From JAUIAI01 sp963732405 (GTDB lineage: Bacteria > Pseudomonadota > Gammaproteobacteria > Burkholderiales > Burkholderiaceae_E), in NCBI GenBank assembly GCA_963732405.1, contig CAVSZG010000001.1, forward strand, positions 2,542,001 to 2,606,000: a stretch of 64,000 nt of DNA, written 5' to 3'. Each line of letters opens with the position of its first letter. Position 1 is the first letter of the stretch. The notes under the pieces were generated by a model that was not told where the DNA came from, did no database searches, and was given only the letters and a program-made list of their open reading frames with translations. This document shows, one piece after another, positions 54,837-62,470 of this stretch. The position numbers and the translations under genes are program-made.

Positions 54837-55667
54837 TCAGCGCAGCAGCTGGAGCACCGAGTTGGGCAACTGGTTGGCCTGCGAGAGCATGGCGGTGCCG
54901 GCCTGTTGCAGAATCTGGGTGCGGGTCAGTGCTGCCGTTTCGGCCGCATAGTCGGCATCCATGATCCGACCCCGGGCCGCCGCCTGATTTTCCGATGAGA
55001 TCTGCAGATTGGCGATCACGGCTTCGAAGCGGTTCTGCGCCGCTCCCCAGATTGCCCGCTCCGAATTGATCACGTCAACCAGGGCGTCGATATCGTTCAT
55101 GGCCTGTAGCGAATCATCCACCGTCAGGATGGTGCCGCTCACGACCGCCGATACTTCGGTCATGTCCGCCACATTGGCGCTGGATACCTCGATCTTGTCT
55201 TCGTCGCCGGTCCCGGCGCCGACCTGGAAGCGCTGCAAGTCGGTTGCACCGGCCAGCACCGGTGCCCCATTGAACTTGGTGATTTTCAGGGTGCGCTCGA
55301 TCTCCGCCGCCAGTTGCTGGTATTCCTCGTCCAGGCTCTGGCGATCGCGGTCGCTGTTGGTCGCGTTGGCCGACTGGACCGCGAGCTCGCGCATCCGCTG
55401 GGCCATATCGCCTACCTTGCCCAGTCCGCCCTCGGCCACCTGGGCCATCGAGATGGCATCGGAGGCATTCCGGATCGCCACGTTCATGCCGCGCATCTGC
55501 GCATTCATGCGCTCGGCGATGGCCAGGCCGGCCGCGTCGTCCTTGGCGCTGTTGACCCGAAGGCCGGTGGACAGTCGCTGGATGGCGGTGGACATCGTGG
55601 CATTCGTGACGTTCAGGTTCCGCTGCGCATTGAGCGACGGCATATTGGTGTTGATGACCTGAGGCAT
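54837..55667 (-). CDS. Flagellin, second copy
   Basis: A 276-residue flagellin. The conserved D0/D1 ends are complete: SLNAQRNLNVTNATMSTAIQRLSTGLRVNSAKDDAAGLAIAERM at the N-terminus and QISSENQAAARGRIMDADYAAETAALTRTQILQQAGTAMLSQANQLPNSVLQLLR at the C-terminus. The variable middle is only about 100 residues, so the filament has no D2/D3 domains. It lies 206 bases after the first flagellin gene and differs through the middle. No convincing sigma-28 site of its own was found. Confidence 0.95.
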   Translation of the reverse strand: MPQVINTNMPSLNAQRNLNVTNATMSTAIQRLSTGLRVNSAKDDAAGLAIAERMNAQMRGMNVAIRNASDAISMAQVAEGGLGKVGDMAQRMRELAVQSANATNSDRDRQSLDEEYQQLAAEIERTLKITKFNGAPVLAGATDLQRFQVGAGTGDEDKIEVSSANVADMTEVSAVVSGTILTVDDSLQAMNDIDALVDVINSERAIWGAAQNRFEAVIANLQISSENQAAARGRIMDADYAAETAALTRTQILQQAGTAMLSQANQLPNSVLQLLR

Positions 55668-55873
55668 GGCGTGACTCCATTGCGCGACGGATGGTTACCG
55701 TGGCGACTTTAGGGGTCAGCCCCTCACGACGGTCGGCTGATAAGCGGTCGATCTCCTGGTCAGTTTGGTGATGCCAGCGACTCGGCCCCGACGACCGGGT
55801 CAGGTCGTCAGGGCCGGATGGCCTTGATCGATCGGGCTTCCCGGCCGGTGGGCCGGGGTTACCCGGGGGATGT

Positions 55874-56704
55874 TTAACGCAGCAGGGACAGCACGTTCTG
55901 CGGGGCGGCGTTGGCCTGCGAGAGCATCGCGGTACCCGCTTGTTGCAATACCTGGCTGCGGGTCAGCGCGGCCGTCTCGGCGGCGAAGTCCGCGTCCATG
56001 ATCCGGCCGCGGGCGGCCGACTGGTTCTCGGACGAGATCTGCAGGTTGGCCACCACGCTGTCGAAGCGGTTCTGGGTCGCGCCATAGTTGGCTCGCTGCG
56101 TGGAGATCGTTTTGATCATCTCGTCGATGTCGTCAATCGCCGTCTGCGACGTATCGAAGTCGGTGATTGCGCCGCCAGTCACGGCCGTTACGGTGGCGTC
56201 GGCCGTGAGGTCGGTGGTGGTGACCGTGATCTGGTCGTCGGCCGTGGTGTTGGCGCCAACCTGGAACACCATCGCGTCCGCATCGGCACCCAGAATCTTC
56301 TTGCCGTTGAAGCTCGTGCTGGCCAGGGTCCGGGTGATCTCCTTGGCCAGTTCCTGGTACTCGGCGTCCAGATTCAGGCGATCGTCATCGCTATTGGTCG
56401 CGTTCGAGGACTGGACCGCCAGCTCACGCATGCGCTGGGCCATGTCGCCGACCTTGCCCAGCGCGCCTTCGGCGGTCTGAGCCAGCGAAATGCCGTCGTT
56501 GGCGTTGCGGATTGCCACGTTCATGCCGCGAACCTGGGTGCTCATGCGTTCGGCGATCGCCAGACCGGCCGAGTCATCACGGGCGCTGTTGACGCGAAGG
56601 CCCGTCGACAGGCGCTGAATCGACTGGGACATTAGTCCCTGTGTCGTATTCAGGTTGCGCTGCGCATTGAGCGACATCACGTTGGTGTTGATGGTTTGTG
56701 CCAT
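55874..56704 (-). CDS. fliC: Flagellin, first copy (major candidate)
   Basis: Also 276 residues, from ATG 56704 (MAQTINTNVMSLNAQRNL); a longer open frame upstream is not conserved. Both terminal helical regions match its neighbour closely, while the middle (about 140-190) is Thr/Asp/Ala-rich. GGAG lies 10 bases before the start. A good sigma-28 promoter lies about 140 bases upstream, so this copy is likely the main filament subunit. The C-terminus NVLSLLR is the typical FliS-binding end. Confidence 0.96.
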   Translation of the reverse strand: MAQTINTNVMSLNAQRNLNTTQGLMSQSIQRLSTGLRVNSARDDSAGLAIAERMSTQVRGMNVAIRNANDGISLAQTAEGALGKVGDMAQRMRELAVQSSNATNSDDDRLNLDAEYQELAKEITRTLASTSFNGKKILGADADAMVFQVGANTTADDQITVTTTDLTADATVTAVTGGAITDFDTSQTAIDDIDEMIKTISTQRANYGATQNRFDSVVANLQISSENQSAARGRIMDADFAAETAALTRSQVLQQAGTAMLSQANAAPQNVLSLLR

Positions 56705-56841
56705 GACTTCTGTACTCCAGAGGAGGTTACGGTTCGGTCTATCGACCGTTGGTCCGCCAGCTCGACGCACGGGCGGCTTGAGGTTTCCGTTCGGCTTGCT
56801 AGGTGTTGCCAACGGTCGGCGGGAATGTCCCGTTGCAACAG

Positions 56842-56868
56842 TTATCGGTCCGCCCTTGCTGACCTTTA
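56842..56868 (-). promoter_or_regulatory. Sigma-28 (FliA) promoter for fliC
   Basis: On the minus strand TAAA (56868-56865), exactly 15 bases, then ACCGATAA (56849-56842), one mismatch from the consensus -10. It implies a leader of about 130 nt. Confidence 0.82.
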
Positions 56869-57103
56869 ATCCCCGATGAGCCGCGCCCCGCAAGGATCTG
56901 CCGGCCCGGACCCCCTCTGTCTCGCCCGGTAGCGGGCGGTGGCCGTGCAGGAAGTTTTCCTACACGACCTCGGAATCGCGCCGACTGCCGTTTCAGCCGG
57001 CTTCCGATTCAATCAAAAGCGCCGATCGACAACACTGTCTCCATCGAATGGCAGTCGACCTATTCAGGGTCTGCCCTGAGACCCCCCAATCCAGGAGTTT
57101 GCA
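56869..57103 (+). other. flhDC upstream region with two inverted repeats
   Basis: No gene. An imperfect inverted repeat, GTGCAGGAA-GTT-TTCCTACAC (56945-56965), sits about 140 bases before flhD. TCAGGG-TCTG-CCCTGA (57064-57079) forms a small hairpin just before the ribosome site AGGAG at 57093-57097. A 20-bp stretch at 57015-57034 recurs with one change at 61216-61235. No clear -35/-10 pair was found. Confidence 0.45.
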
Positions 57104-57442
57104 ATGCGCACCGAAGAACACATGGCAAGCGGTATTGCCGAGATCAATCTGTCCTACCTCATTCTGGCCCAGCAGATGATCCGCGCCGATTACGCCAGTG
57201 CCTTGTATCGGCTGGGCATCAGCGAGGCAGTCGCCCAACTCATCATTGCCCTCAAACCGAGCCAGTTGCTCAAGGTTGCCTCGGGTGGTGCATTGTTGTG
57301 CCGCCTGCGCGTGAACGATGAGACAGTCTGGGATCTGCTGGCCGATCATGCACGCAGTGACAGTCTGGCGGGCGAAAAATCTGCTGAGCGGCTTCACGCC
57401 CGTATCCTGATCGCCGGCAAGCATGCCGAGGTGGTCGAATGA
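57104..57442 (+). CDS. flhD: Flagellar master regulator subunit FlhD
   Basis: A 112-residue helical protein. IAEINLSYLILAQQMIRADYASALYRLGISEAVAQLI is the FlhD signature, and a Cys in GALLCRLRV matches the position of the inter-subunit disulfide in E. coli FlhD. With FlhC it forms the FlhD4C2 activator of class II flagellar operons. AGGAG precedes the ATG. It overlaps flhC by 4 bases. Confidence 0.95.
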   Translation: MRTEEHMASGIAEINLSYLILAQQMIRADYASALYRLGISEAVAQLIIALKPSQLLKVASGGALLCRLRVNDETVWDLLADHARSDSLAGEKSAERLHARILIAGKHAEVVE

Positions 57443-57969
57443 AGGCTCGCAGTCTGCTGGACGATAATCAACAGCTTCAACGGGCCATCCAGTTGATCAA
57501 TCTGGGTGCCCGGCTGCAGGTTCTCCAGTCAGAGACGGACCTGCCTTATGAGCGCCTGCTCAAGCTGTACAAGGAGGTGGCGGGCAAGTCGCCCTCCAAG
57601 GGACAGTTGCCATTTTCCACCGACTGGTTCATGACATGGCAGCCCAATGTGCATGCCTCCTTGTTCTTCAATATCTATGAATACCTGATCAAGGCATCGG
57701 CGATCGACGATGTGGACGCCATCATCCGCGCCTACCGCTTGTACATGGAGGAAGTGGAGCTCACCGGCATCGAGCCGATCCTGAGCATCACCCGTGCCTG
57801 GCGCCTGGTGCGCTTCGTGGACGCCGGGATGCTGGCAAGCACCGCCTGCATCCGCTGCAAGGGTCGATTCGTCACCCATGCGTATGAGCTGGACAAGTCG
57901 TATGTCTGCGGCCTGTGTCAGCCTCCTGCGCGAGCCGGCAAGGGGCGGCGCAGCGGGTCGATTCACTGA
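57439..57969 (+). CDS. flhC: Flagellar master regulator subunit FlhC
   Basis: A 176-residue DNA-binding subunit. The four zinc cysteines are in CIRCKGRF and YVCGLCQPP near the C-terminus. The body (LLKLYKEVAGKSPSKGQLPFSTDWFMTW) matches FlhC. Found almost only in beta- and gammaproteobacteria, supporting the lineage call. Confidence 0.96.
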   Translation: MKARSLLDDNQQLQRAIQLINLGARLQVLQSETDLPYERLLKLYKEVAGKSPSKGQLPFSTDWFMTWQPNVHASLFFNIYEYLIKASAIDDVDAIIRAYRLYMEEVELTGIEPILSITRAWRLVRFVDAGMLASTACIRCKGRFVTHAYELDKSYVCGLCQPPARAGKGRRSGSIH

Positions 57970-58118
57970 GACTTGTGTCGCCGGAGCGGCGGACACGTCG
58001 GCGCCGGGCGAATCCGGACGATGTTGGTGGAAACTGCCGGATCAGGCCCGGCTGTTTGACCCATCGATTGATCCGTCCATCGGCGATAGTCCGGGTCCAG
58101 GTGATCGCCGCCGCCGAT

Positions 58119-58145
58119 TCAAGTTGCAGCGGTCGCTGCCGATGA
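58119..58145 (+). promoter_or_regulatory. Sigma-28 (FliA) promoter for motA-motB
   Basis: TCAA (58119-58122), exactly 15 bases, then GCCGATGA (58138-58145), one mismatch from the -10. It lies 37 bases before the motA start. The first half, TCAAGTT, also matches the extended consensus. Confidence 0.8.
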
Positions 58146-58182
58146 ATCCCGTGTCTCCCCGGGTAGCCAGAGAAGAAACAAC

Positions 58183-59046
58183 ATGTTCGTGATCGTCGGA
58201 TACGTGGTTGTATTCATCGCCGTTTTCGGTGGGTACTTCCTCGCGGGCGGCAAGTTCGGCGTCATCATCAAGGCGGCCCCGATCGAGTTGTTCATCATCG
58301 GCGGATCCGCTCTGGGTGCGTTCTTCGTTGCCAACAATGGCAAGACGATCAAGGCGACCTTCAAGGTACTACCCAGTCTGCTCAAGGGCTCCAAGTACAC
58401 GAAGGCGCGCTACATGGAACTGCTGAGCCTGCTCTACGAGGTGTTGCAGAAGGCCCGCAAGGAAGGACTGATGTCGATCGAGGGTGATGTCGAATCACCC
58501 CACGACAGTCCGTTGTTCGCAAATTTCCCGGCCATCGTTGCCGACCATCATTTGATGGAATTCATCACCGACTACCTGCGCATGATGGTGTCGGGCAATC
58601 TGAATGCCCATGAGATCGAGAATCTGATGGATAGCGAGATCGAGACTCACCATCAGGAGTCTCACGCCCCCCAGACTGCCGTGCAAGGGGTTGGTGATGG
58701 TCTGCCAGCCTTCGGGATCGTCGCGGCGGTGCTTGGTGTGGTCAAGACCATGGCCTCGGTGGGTCAGCCACCGGCGGTGCTGGGGATGCTGATCGCCGGC
58801 GCGCTGGTCGGCACGTTTCTGGGCATTCTGATGGCTTACGGCTTCGTGAGCCCCTTGGCCAGTCTGCTGAGCCAGAAGAACGAGGAGGCACACAAGGAAT
58901 TGCAGTGCGTGAAGATCACGCTGCTGGCGAGCATGCAGGGTTATGCGCCGCAGATTGCGATCGAGTTCGGCCGCAAGGTCTTGTTCTCCACCGAGCGCCC
59001 GTCATTCTCCGAGCTGGAAGAACACGTCAAGCAGAAGAAGGCATAG
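58183..59046 (+). CDS. motA: Flagellar stator protein MotA
   Basis: A 287-residue proton-channel subunit. Four transmembrane helices are visible: two near the start (IVGYVVVFIAVFGGYFLAGG and IIGGSALGAFFVA) and two after about residue 170 (PAFGIVAAVLGVVKTMASVG and GALVGTFLGILMAYGFV). The cytoplasmic loop between carries the charged residues that touch FliG. Confidence 0.97.
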   Translation: MFVIVGYVVVFIAVFGGYFLAGGKFGVIIKAAPIELFIIGGSALGAFFVANNGKTIKATFKVLPSLLKGSKYTKARYMELLSLLYEVLQKARKEGLMSIEGDVESPHDSPLFANFPAIVADHHLMEFITDYLRMMVSGNLNAHEIENLMDSEIETHHQESHAPQTAVQGVGDGLPAFGIVAAVLGVVKTMASVGQPPAVLGMLIAGALVGTFLGILMAYGFVSPLASLLSQKNEEAHKELQCVKITLLASMQGYAPQIAIEFGRKVLFSTERPSFSELEEHVKQKKA

Positions 59047-59101
59047 ATGGACCGGACGGTCAACGATTCCAATCCGGCATTGAGCGGCGCGCGAGGCTCC
59101 C

Positions 59102-60055
59102 GTGTCTAGCGATAAAAAAATCCAGCCGATCATCGTCAAGAAAATCAAGAAAGGCGGCCATGGTCATCATGGTGGTGCCTGGAAGATCGCCTATGCCGAT
59201 TTCGTGACGGCGATGATGGCCTTCTTCCTGCTGATGTGGTTGCTGGGCTCGACCACCAAGGGGGATCTGAAAGGCATCTCCGATGTGTTCAACACCCCGC
59301 TCAAGGTGGCGATGATGGGCGGATCGGGCAGCGGAGACAGTACCAGCGTCATCCAGGGTGGCGGGCAGGATCTGACCAAGTCAGTGGGTGAGATCAAGCG
59401 CGGGGACAACGATCCCAAGGATCGCACCCGAAATCCGCATGCGCTCGCCGCCGAAAACAAGCGGCTGGAGGGTCAGCGCCTGCAGGGTCTGAAGGAGCGA
59501 ATGGAGACCGTGCTGAATAATGACCCTGAGCTCAAGAAGCTGCGCAACCAGATTCGCATGGACATGACAGCCGAGGGTTTGCGGATCCAGATCGTCGATG
59601 ATCAGAAGCGTCCGATGTTTGACAACGCCAGCACCAGTGTCAAGGAATACATGCGGGAACTGCTGCGCAGCATCGGTGGGGTTCTGAATGAAGTCGAGAA
59701 TCCGATTTCCCTGTCCGGCCATACCGACGCACGGCCATTCTCGAACCGTCAGCGGTCGTATTCCAACTGGGAACTGTCGGCGGAGCGGGCCAACGCCTCT
59801 CGTCGCGAGCTGATTGCGGGCGGCATGCATGAGGACAAGGTATTACGGGTGGTCGGAATGGCCTCGGCGGTCCCATTCGATTCGAGTGACCCGCGCAGCG
59901 AGGTGAATCGCCGGATCTCGATCGTGGTGCTCACCGAGGAGTCGGCCAGGGCGCTTCGGGAGTCCGCCGAGTTTCCGCCTGAGCCGCCCGAATCCGCCGT
60001 TGAACCGGATCGGCGAGACGTTTCGCCCGACGAGTCCTCAGAATACCGGAATTGA
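59102..60055 (+). CDS. motB: Flagellar stator protein MotB
   Basis: A 317-residue protein. The proton-carrying Asp is D33 in IAYADFVTAMMAFFLLMWLLG. The plug region follows, then the OmpA-like peptidoglycan-binding domain (about 170-285) with ISLSGHTDARPF and SNWELSAERANASRREL. GTG 59102 is the start. It follows motA by 55 bases. Confidence 0.96.
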   Translation: MSSDKKIQPIIVKKIKKGGHGHHGGAWKIAYADFVTAMMAFFLLMWLLGSTTKGDLKGISDVFNTPLKVAMMGGSGSGDSTSVIQGGGQDLTKSVGEIKRGDNDPKDRTRNPHALAAENKRLEGQRLQGLKERMETVLNNDPELKKLRNQIRMDMTAEGLRIQIVDDQKRPMFDNASTSVKEYMRELLRSIGGVLNEVENPISLSGHTDARPFSNRQRSYSNWELSAERANASRRELIAGGMHEDKVLRVVGMASAVPFDSSDPRSEVNRRISIVVLTEESARALRESAEFPPEPPESAVEPDRRDVSPDESSEYRN

Positions 60056-60107
60056 CCTTGTTTTCACGGCATCTCGCCACCAGAACGCTCGTTCAGTCCG
60101 CAACGGG

Positions 60108-60134
60108 TGAAGTTTCCGAGTCCGTGCCTGATAC
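60108..60134 (+). promoter_or_regulatory. Weak sigma-28-like site before the second cheY
   Basis: TGAAGTTT (60108-60115) is one base from the consensus -35, but the -10 at N15 is CCTGATAC (60127-60134), three mismatches. It lies 19 bases before cheY. Read-through from motAB may be the main source. Confidence 0.35.
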
Positions 60135-60152
60135 CTCTGGAGCCAAGCAGCG

Positions 60153-60542
60153 ATGAACCCGAACATGAAGATCCTGATCGTGGATGACTTTGCGACGATG
60201 CGTCGGATCATCCGAAATCTGCTCAAGGAACTGGGCTACGAGAACTGCGACGAGGCCGAGGATGGCGTGCAGGGGCTTCACAAGGCCACCAGTGGTGACT
60301 TCCAGTTCGTGGTGTCGGACATCAATATGCCCAACAAGAACGGCTTCGAGATGCTCGAGGGGATCCGCAAGCACGGCCCGACTGCCTCGCTGCCGGTACT
60401 GATGGTGACGGCGGAGGCTCGAAAGGAGGATATCGTGCGGGCGGCCCAGCTCGGTGCATCGGGTTACATCGTCAAGCCGTTTACCAAGGGCACGCTCGAG
60501 GAGAAGCTGAACAAGATCGTCGCGAAGATGGCAGCGGCCTGA
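60153..60542 (+). CDS. cheY: Chemotaxis response regulator CheY (second, flagellar copy)
   Basis: A 129-residue receiver close to E. coli CheY: ILIVDDFATMRRIIRNLLKELGY at the start, phospho-Asp D56 in VVSDINMPNKNG, Thr in LMVTAEA and Lys in YIVKPFT. It should bind FliM at the switch. It is 7 bases before cheZ, the same pairing as in enterics. Confidence 0.97.
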   Translation: MNPNMKILIVDDFATMRRIIRNLLKELGYENCDEAEDGVQGLHKATSGDFQFVVSDINMPNKNGFEMLEGIRKHGPTASLPVLMVTAEARKEDIVRAAQLGASGYIVKPFTKGTLEEKLNKIVAKMAAA

Positions 60543-60549
60543 GGCTTCG

Positions 60550-61164
60550 ATGATGAATGAGCATTCGACCATGATTATCGATGAGTCCAAGCATGAACAG
60601 GTGTTTCGCGCCATCGGCCTGATCACCCGGACATTGCACGACGCGATGCGTGAACTCGGCGTGACCGACGGGCTGCAGGCCGCGGCTCATTCCATTCCGG
60701 ACGCACGTGCGCGCATGAAATACGTGGCGCAGATGAGCGGTGAGGCAGCCGAAAAGGTGATCTCGCAGGTCGAGATAGGCAAGCGGCGGCAGATGGAGCT
60801 GGCCAGATTTGCCGACATTGCCGAGGCGAGCCTCAAGCGGGATCCGGTTCAGGCAGTTGTCACGGGTGGTGTGCTCGAGTTCATCGGGCAGGTTCGTGAA
60901 AGCACTCACAGCACGGATGCCTTGTTCACCGAAATTTTGCTCGCCCAGTCGTTCCATGATCTGACGACCCAGGCAATGGACAAGGTTCTGGCAACGACCA
61001 TCCGGCTCGAGAACGAACTGGTCAAGCTGCTGATCGACGTGTCACCCCGCGACACCGTCGAGCCGGCGCTCGGACCGTCCGGTCCGGTCATCGACCGCAA
61101 TGATGCCGCCGTGGTCACCAACCAGGAACAGGTCGACGATCTGCTGGAGAGTCTGGGATTCTGA
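60550..61164 (+). CDS. cheZ: CheY-phosphate phosphatase CheZ
   Basis: A 204-residue coiled-coil dimer. The catalytic helix contains SFHDLTTQ (D137, Q141), the CheZ active site. The C-terminal EQVDDLLESLGF is the CheY-binding peptide. It terminates CheY signalling at the motor or receptor array. A strong intrinsic terminator lies about 50 bases after it. Confidence 0.96.
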   Translation: MMNEHSTMIIDESKHEQVFRAIGLITRTLHDAMRELGVTDGLQAAAHSIPDARARMKYVAQMSGEAAEKVISQVEIGKRRQMELARFADIAEASLKRDPVQAVVTGGVLEFIGQVRESTHSTDALFTEILLAQSFHDLTTQAMDKVLATTIRLENELVKLLIDVSPRDTVEPALGPSGPVIDRNDAAVVTNQEQVDDLLESLGF

Positions 61165-61215
61165 TTTCCGTGATCCACCGTCTGACGAGCGGTCGTCAGC
61201 GGGCGGTGTCAGCGT

Positions 61216-61256
61216 AAAAGCGCCGATCGGCAACAGCTGATCGGCGCTTCGCTTTT
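61216..61256 (+). terminator. Rho-independent terminator after cheZ
   Basis: AAGCGCCGATC (61218-61228) pairs with GATCGGCGCTT (61239-61249) over 11 bp around a 10-base loop, followed by CGCTTTTG. It separates motAB-cheYZ from flhB. Confidence 0.85.
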
Positions 61257-61303
61257 GTGCAGCCACCGAATAATCGGGTACCGGAATTTCGTACGTATTG
61301 CCC

Positions 61304-62470
61304 ATGGCCGACGAGGACATCAGCAGGGAAGACAGACAGTTACCGGCCTCTGAACGCAAGCTGAGCAAGGCGCGTGAGGATGGCCAGGTTGCTCGTTCGC
61401 GCGATTTCGGTCATATCGCGCTGCTGGCCATGACCTTCGGCACCTTCGCGATGATGGCCGGTTCAATGGGCCGGCAGGCTGTCGAGCTGATGCAGATCGG
61501 CTTGCATTTCCGGATGAATCCACATCAGTCGCCCGAGCTGATTTTCGGTGAACTGGGAGCGATCATCGGCAAGGGCGGCATGATCATTCTGCCGATCGGA
61601 TTGGTGGGTCTGCTGGCCGGGATCATCGCCGCGGTAATACCTGGCGGGCTCGCCTGGTCGAGCAAACCGGTCAGGCCGACCTGGTCGAAGATCAGTCCGA
61701 TGTCAGGCATCAAGCGTCTGCTCTCGCGCGGACACATGATCGATTCGCTCAAGCTCACGGCGATCATCGGACTGCTCGCCGTGGTTGGCGGCTTTTATTT
61801 GTGGATCAATATCGACCGTTTCGTCAATCTCATGCGCATGCCCTTGCAGTCTGCATTGACCGATGCCTGGGATTCGGTCTTGACGGGCGCCGGCGCGATG
61901 TTGATGCTGATTGCGCTGGCGGCTGCAATCGACATGCCCATGCAATGGTTCCGCCATCGGGCCGATCTGCGGATGACCCGCGAGGAGGCGCGCAAGGAAC
62001 AGAAGGAAAGCGAAGGGGATCCGCATCTGAAGAGCCGCCTGCGCGCCCGTCAACGCGAGATCAGCATGGCACGCATGATCATGGCGGTGCCGCGGGCCGA
62101 TGTGGTGATCACCAACCCGACTCACTACTCGGTGGCCCTGGTTTACCAAGGGGATGGCAGCTCGGCGCCGCGTGTCGTCGCCAAGGGTGCCGATCTGATC
62201 GCCTTGCGGATCCGGGAGGTTGCGCGCGAGCATGGCGTGCCCTTGTTCGAGGCGCCACCATTGGCTCGTGCGCTGTATGCCCATGTTCCGCTCGATCACG
62301 AGATTCCGGGCGCGCTCTACAGCGCAGTCGCACAGGTGCTGGCCTATATCTATGCCCTGCGCCAGCCGGTCCGGCGTGGCGCGGCGCCACTCAGCGCTCC
62401 GGCGGTCGACGACCTGTCGGTGCCGGCGGATCTGGACCCTGACAGTCAACCCGTAGGTGGCACTGCCTGA
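61304..62470 (+). CDS. flhB: Flagellar export switch protein FlhB
   Basis: A 388-residue protein. Four hydrophobic helices precede a cytoplasmic domain with the self-cleaving NPTH motif in VVITNPTHYSVALVYQ (Asn near residue 270). The N-terminal EDRQLPASERKLSKAREDGQVARSRDF is typical. Cleavage there switches export from hook to filament subunits. TTG 61298 is an alternative start. It overlaps flhA by one base (TGATG). Confidence 0.97.
   Translation: MADEDISREDRQLPASERKLSKAREDGQVARSRDFGHIALLAMTFGTFAMMAGSMGRQAVELMQIGLHFRMNPHQSPELIFGELGAIIGKGGMIILPIGLVGLLAGIIAAVIPGGLAWSSKPVRPTWSKISPMSGIKRLLSRGHMIDSLKLTAIIGLLAVVGGFYLWINIDRFVNLMRMPLQSALTDAWDSVLTGAGAMLMLIALAAAIDMPMQWFRHRADLRMTREEARKEQKESEGDPHLKSRLRARQREISMARMIMAVPRADVVITNPTHYSVALVYQGDGSSAPRVVAKGADLIALRIREVAREHGVPLFEAPPLARALYAHVPLDHEIPGALYSAVAQVLAYIYALRQPVRRGAAPLSAPAVDDLSVPADLDPDSQPVGGTA

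Noticed and set aside
55836..55860. GC-rich hairpin (CCCGGCC/GGCCGGG) between the two flagellin genes as a terminator
   Set aside because: It forms a stable stem but no T-rich tract follows on the flagellin strand, so termination is unsupported.
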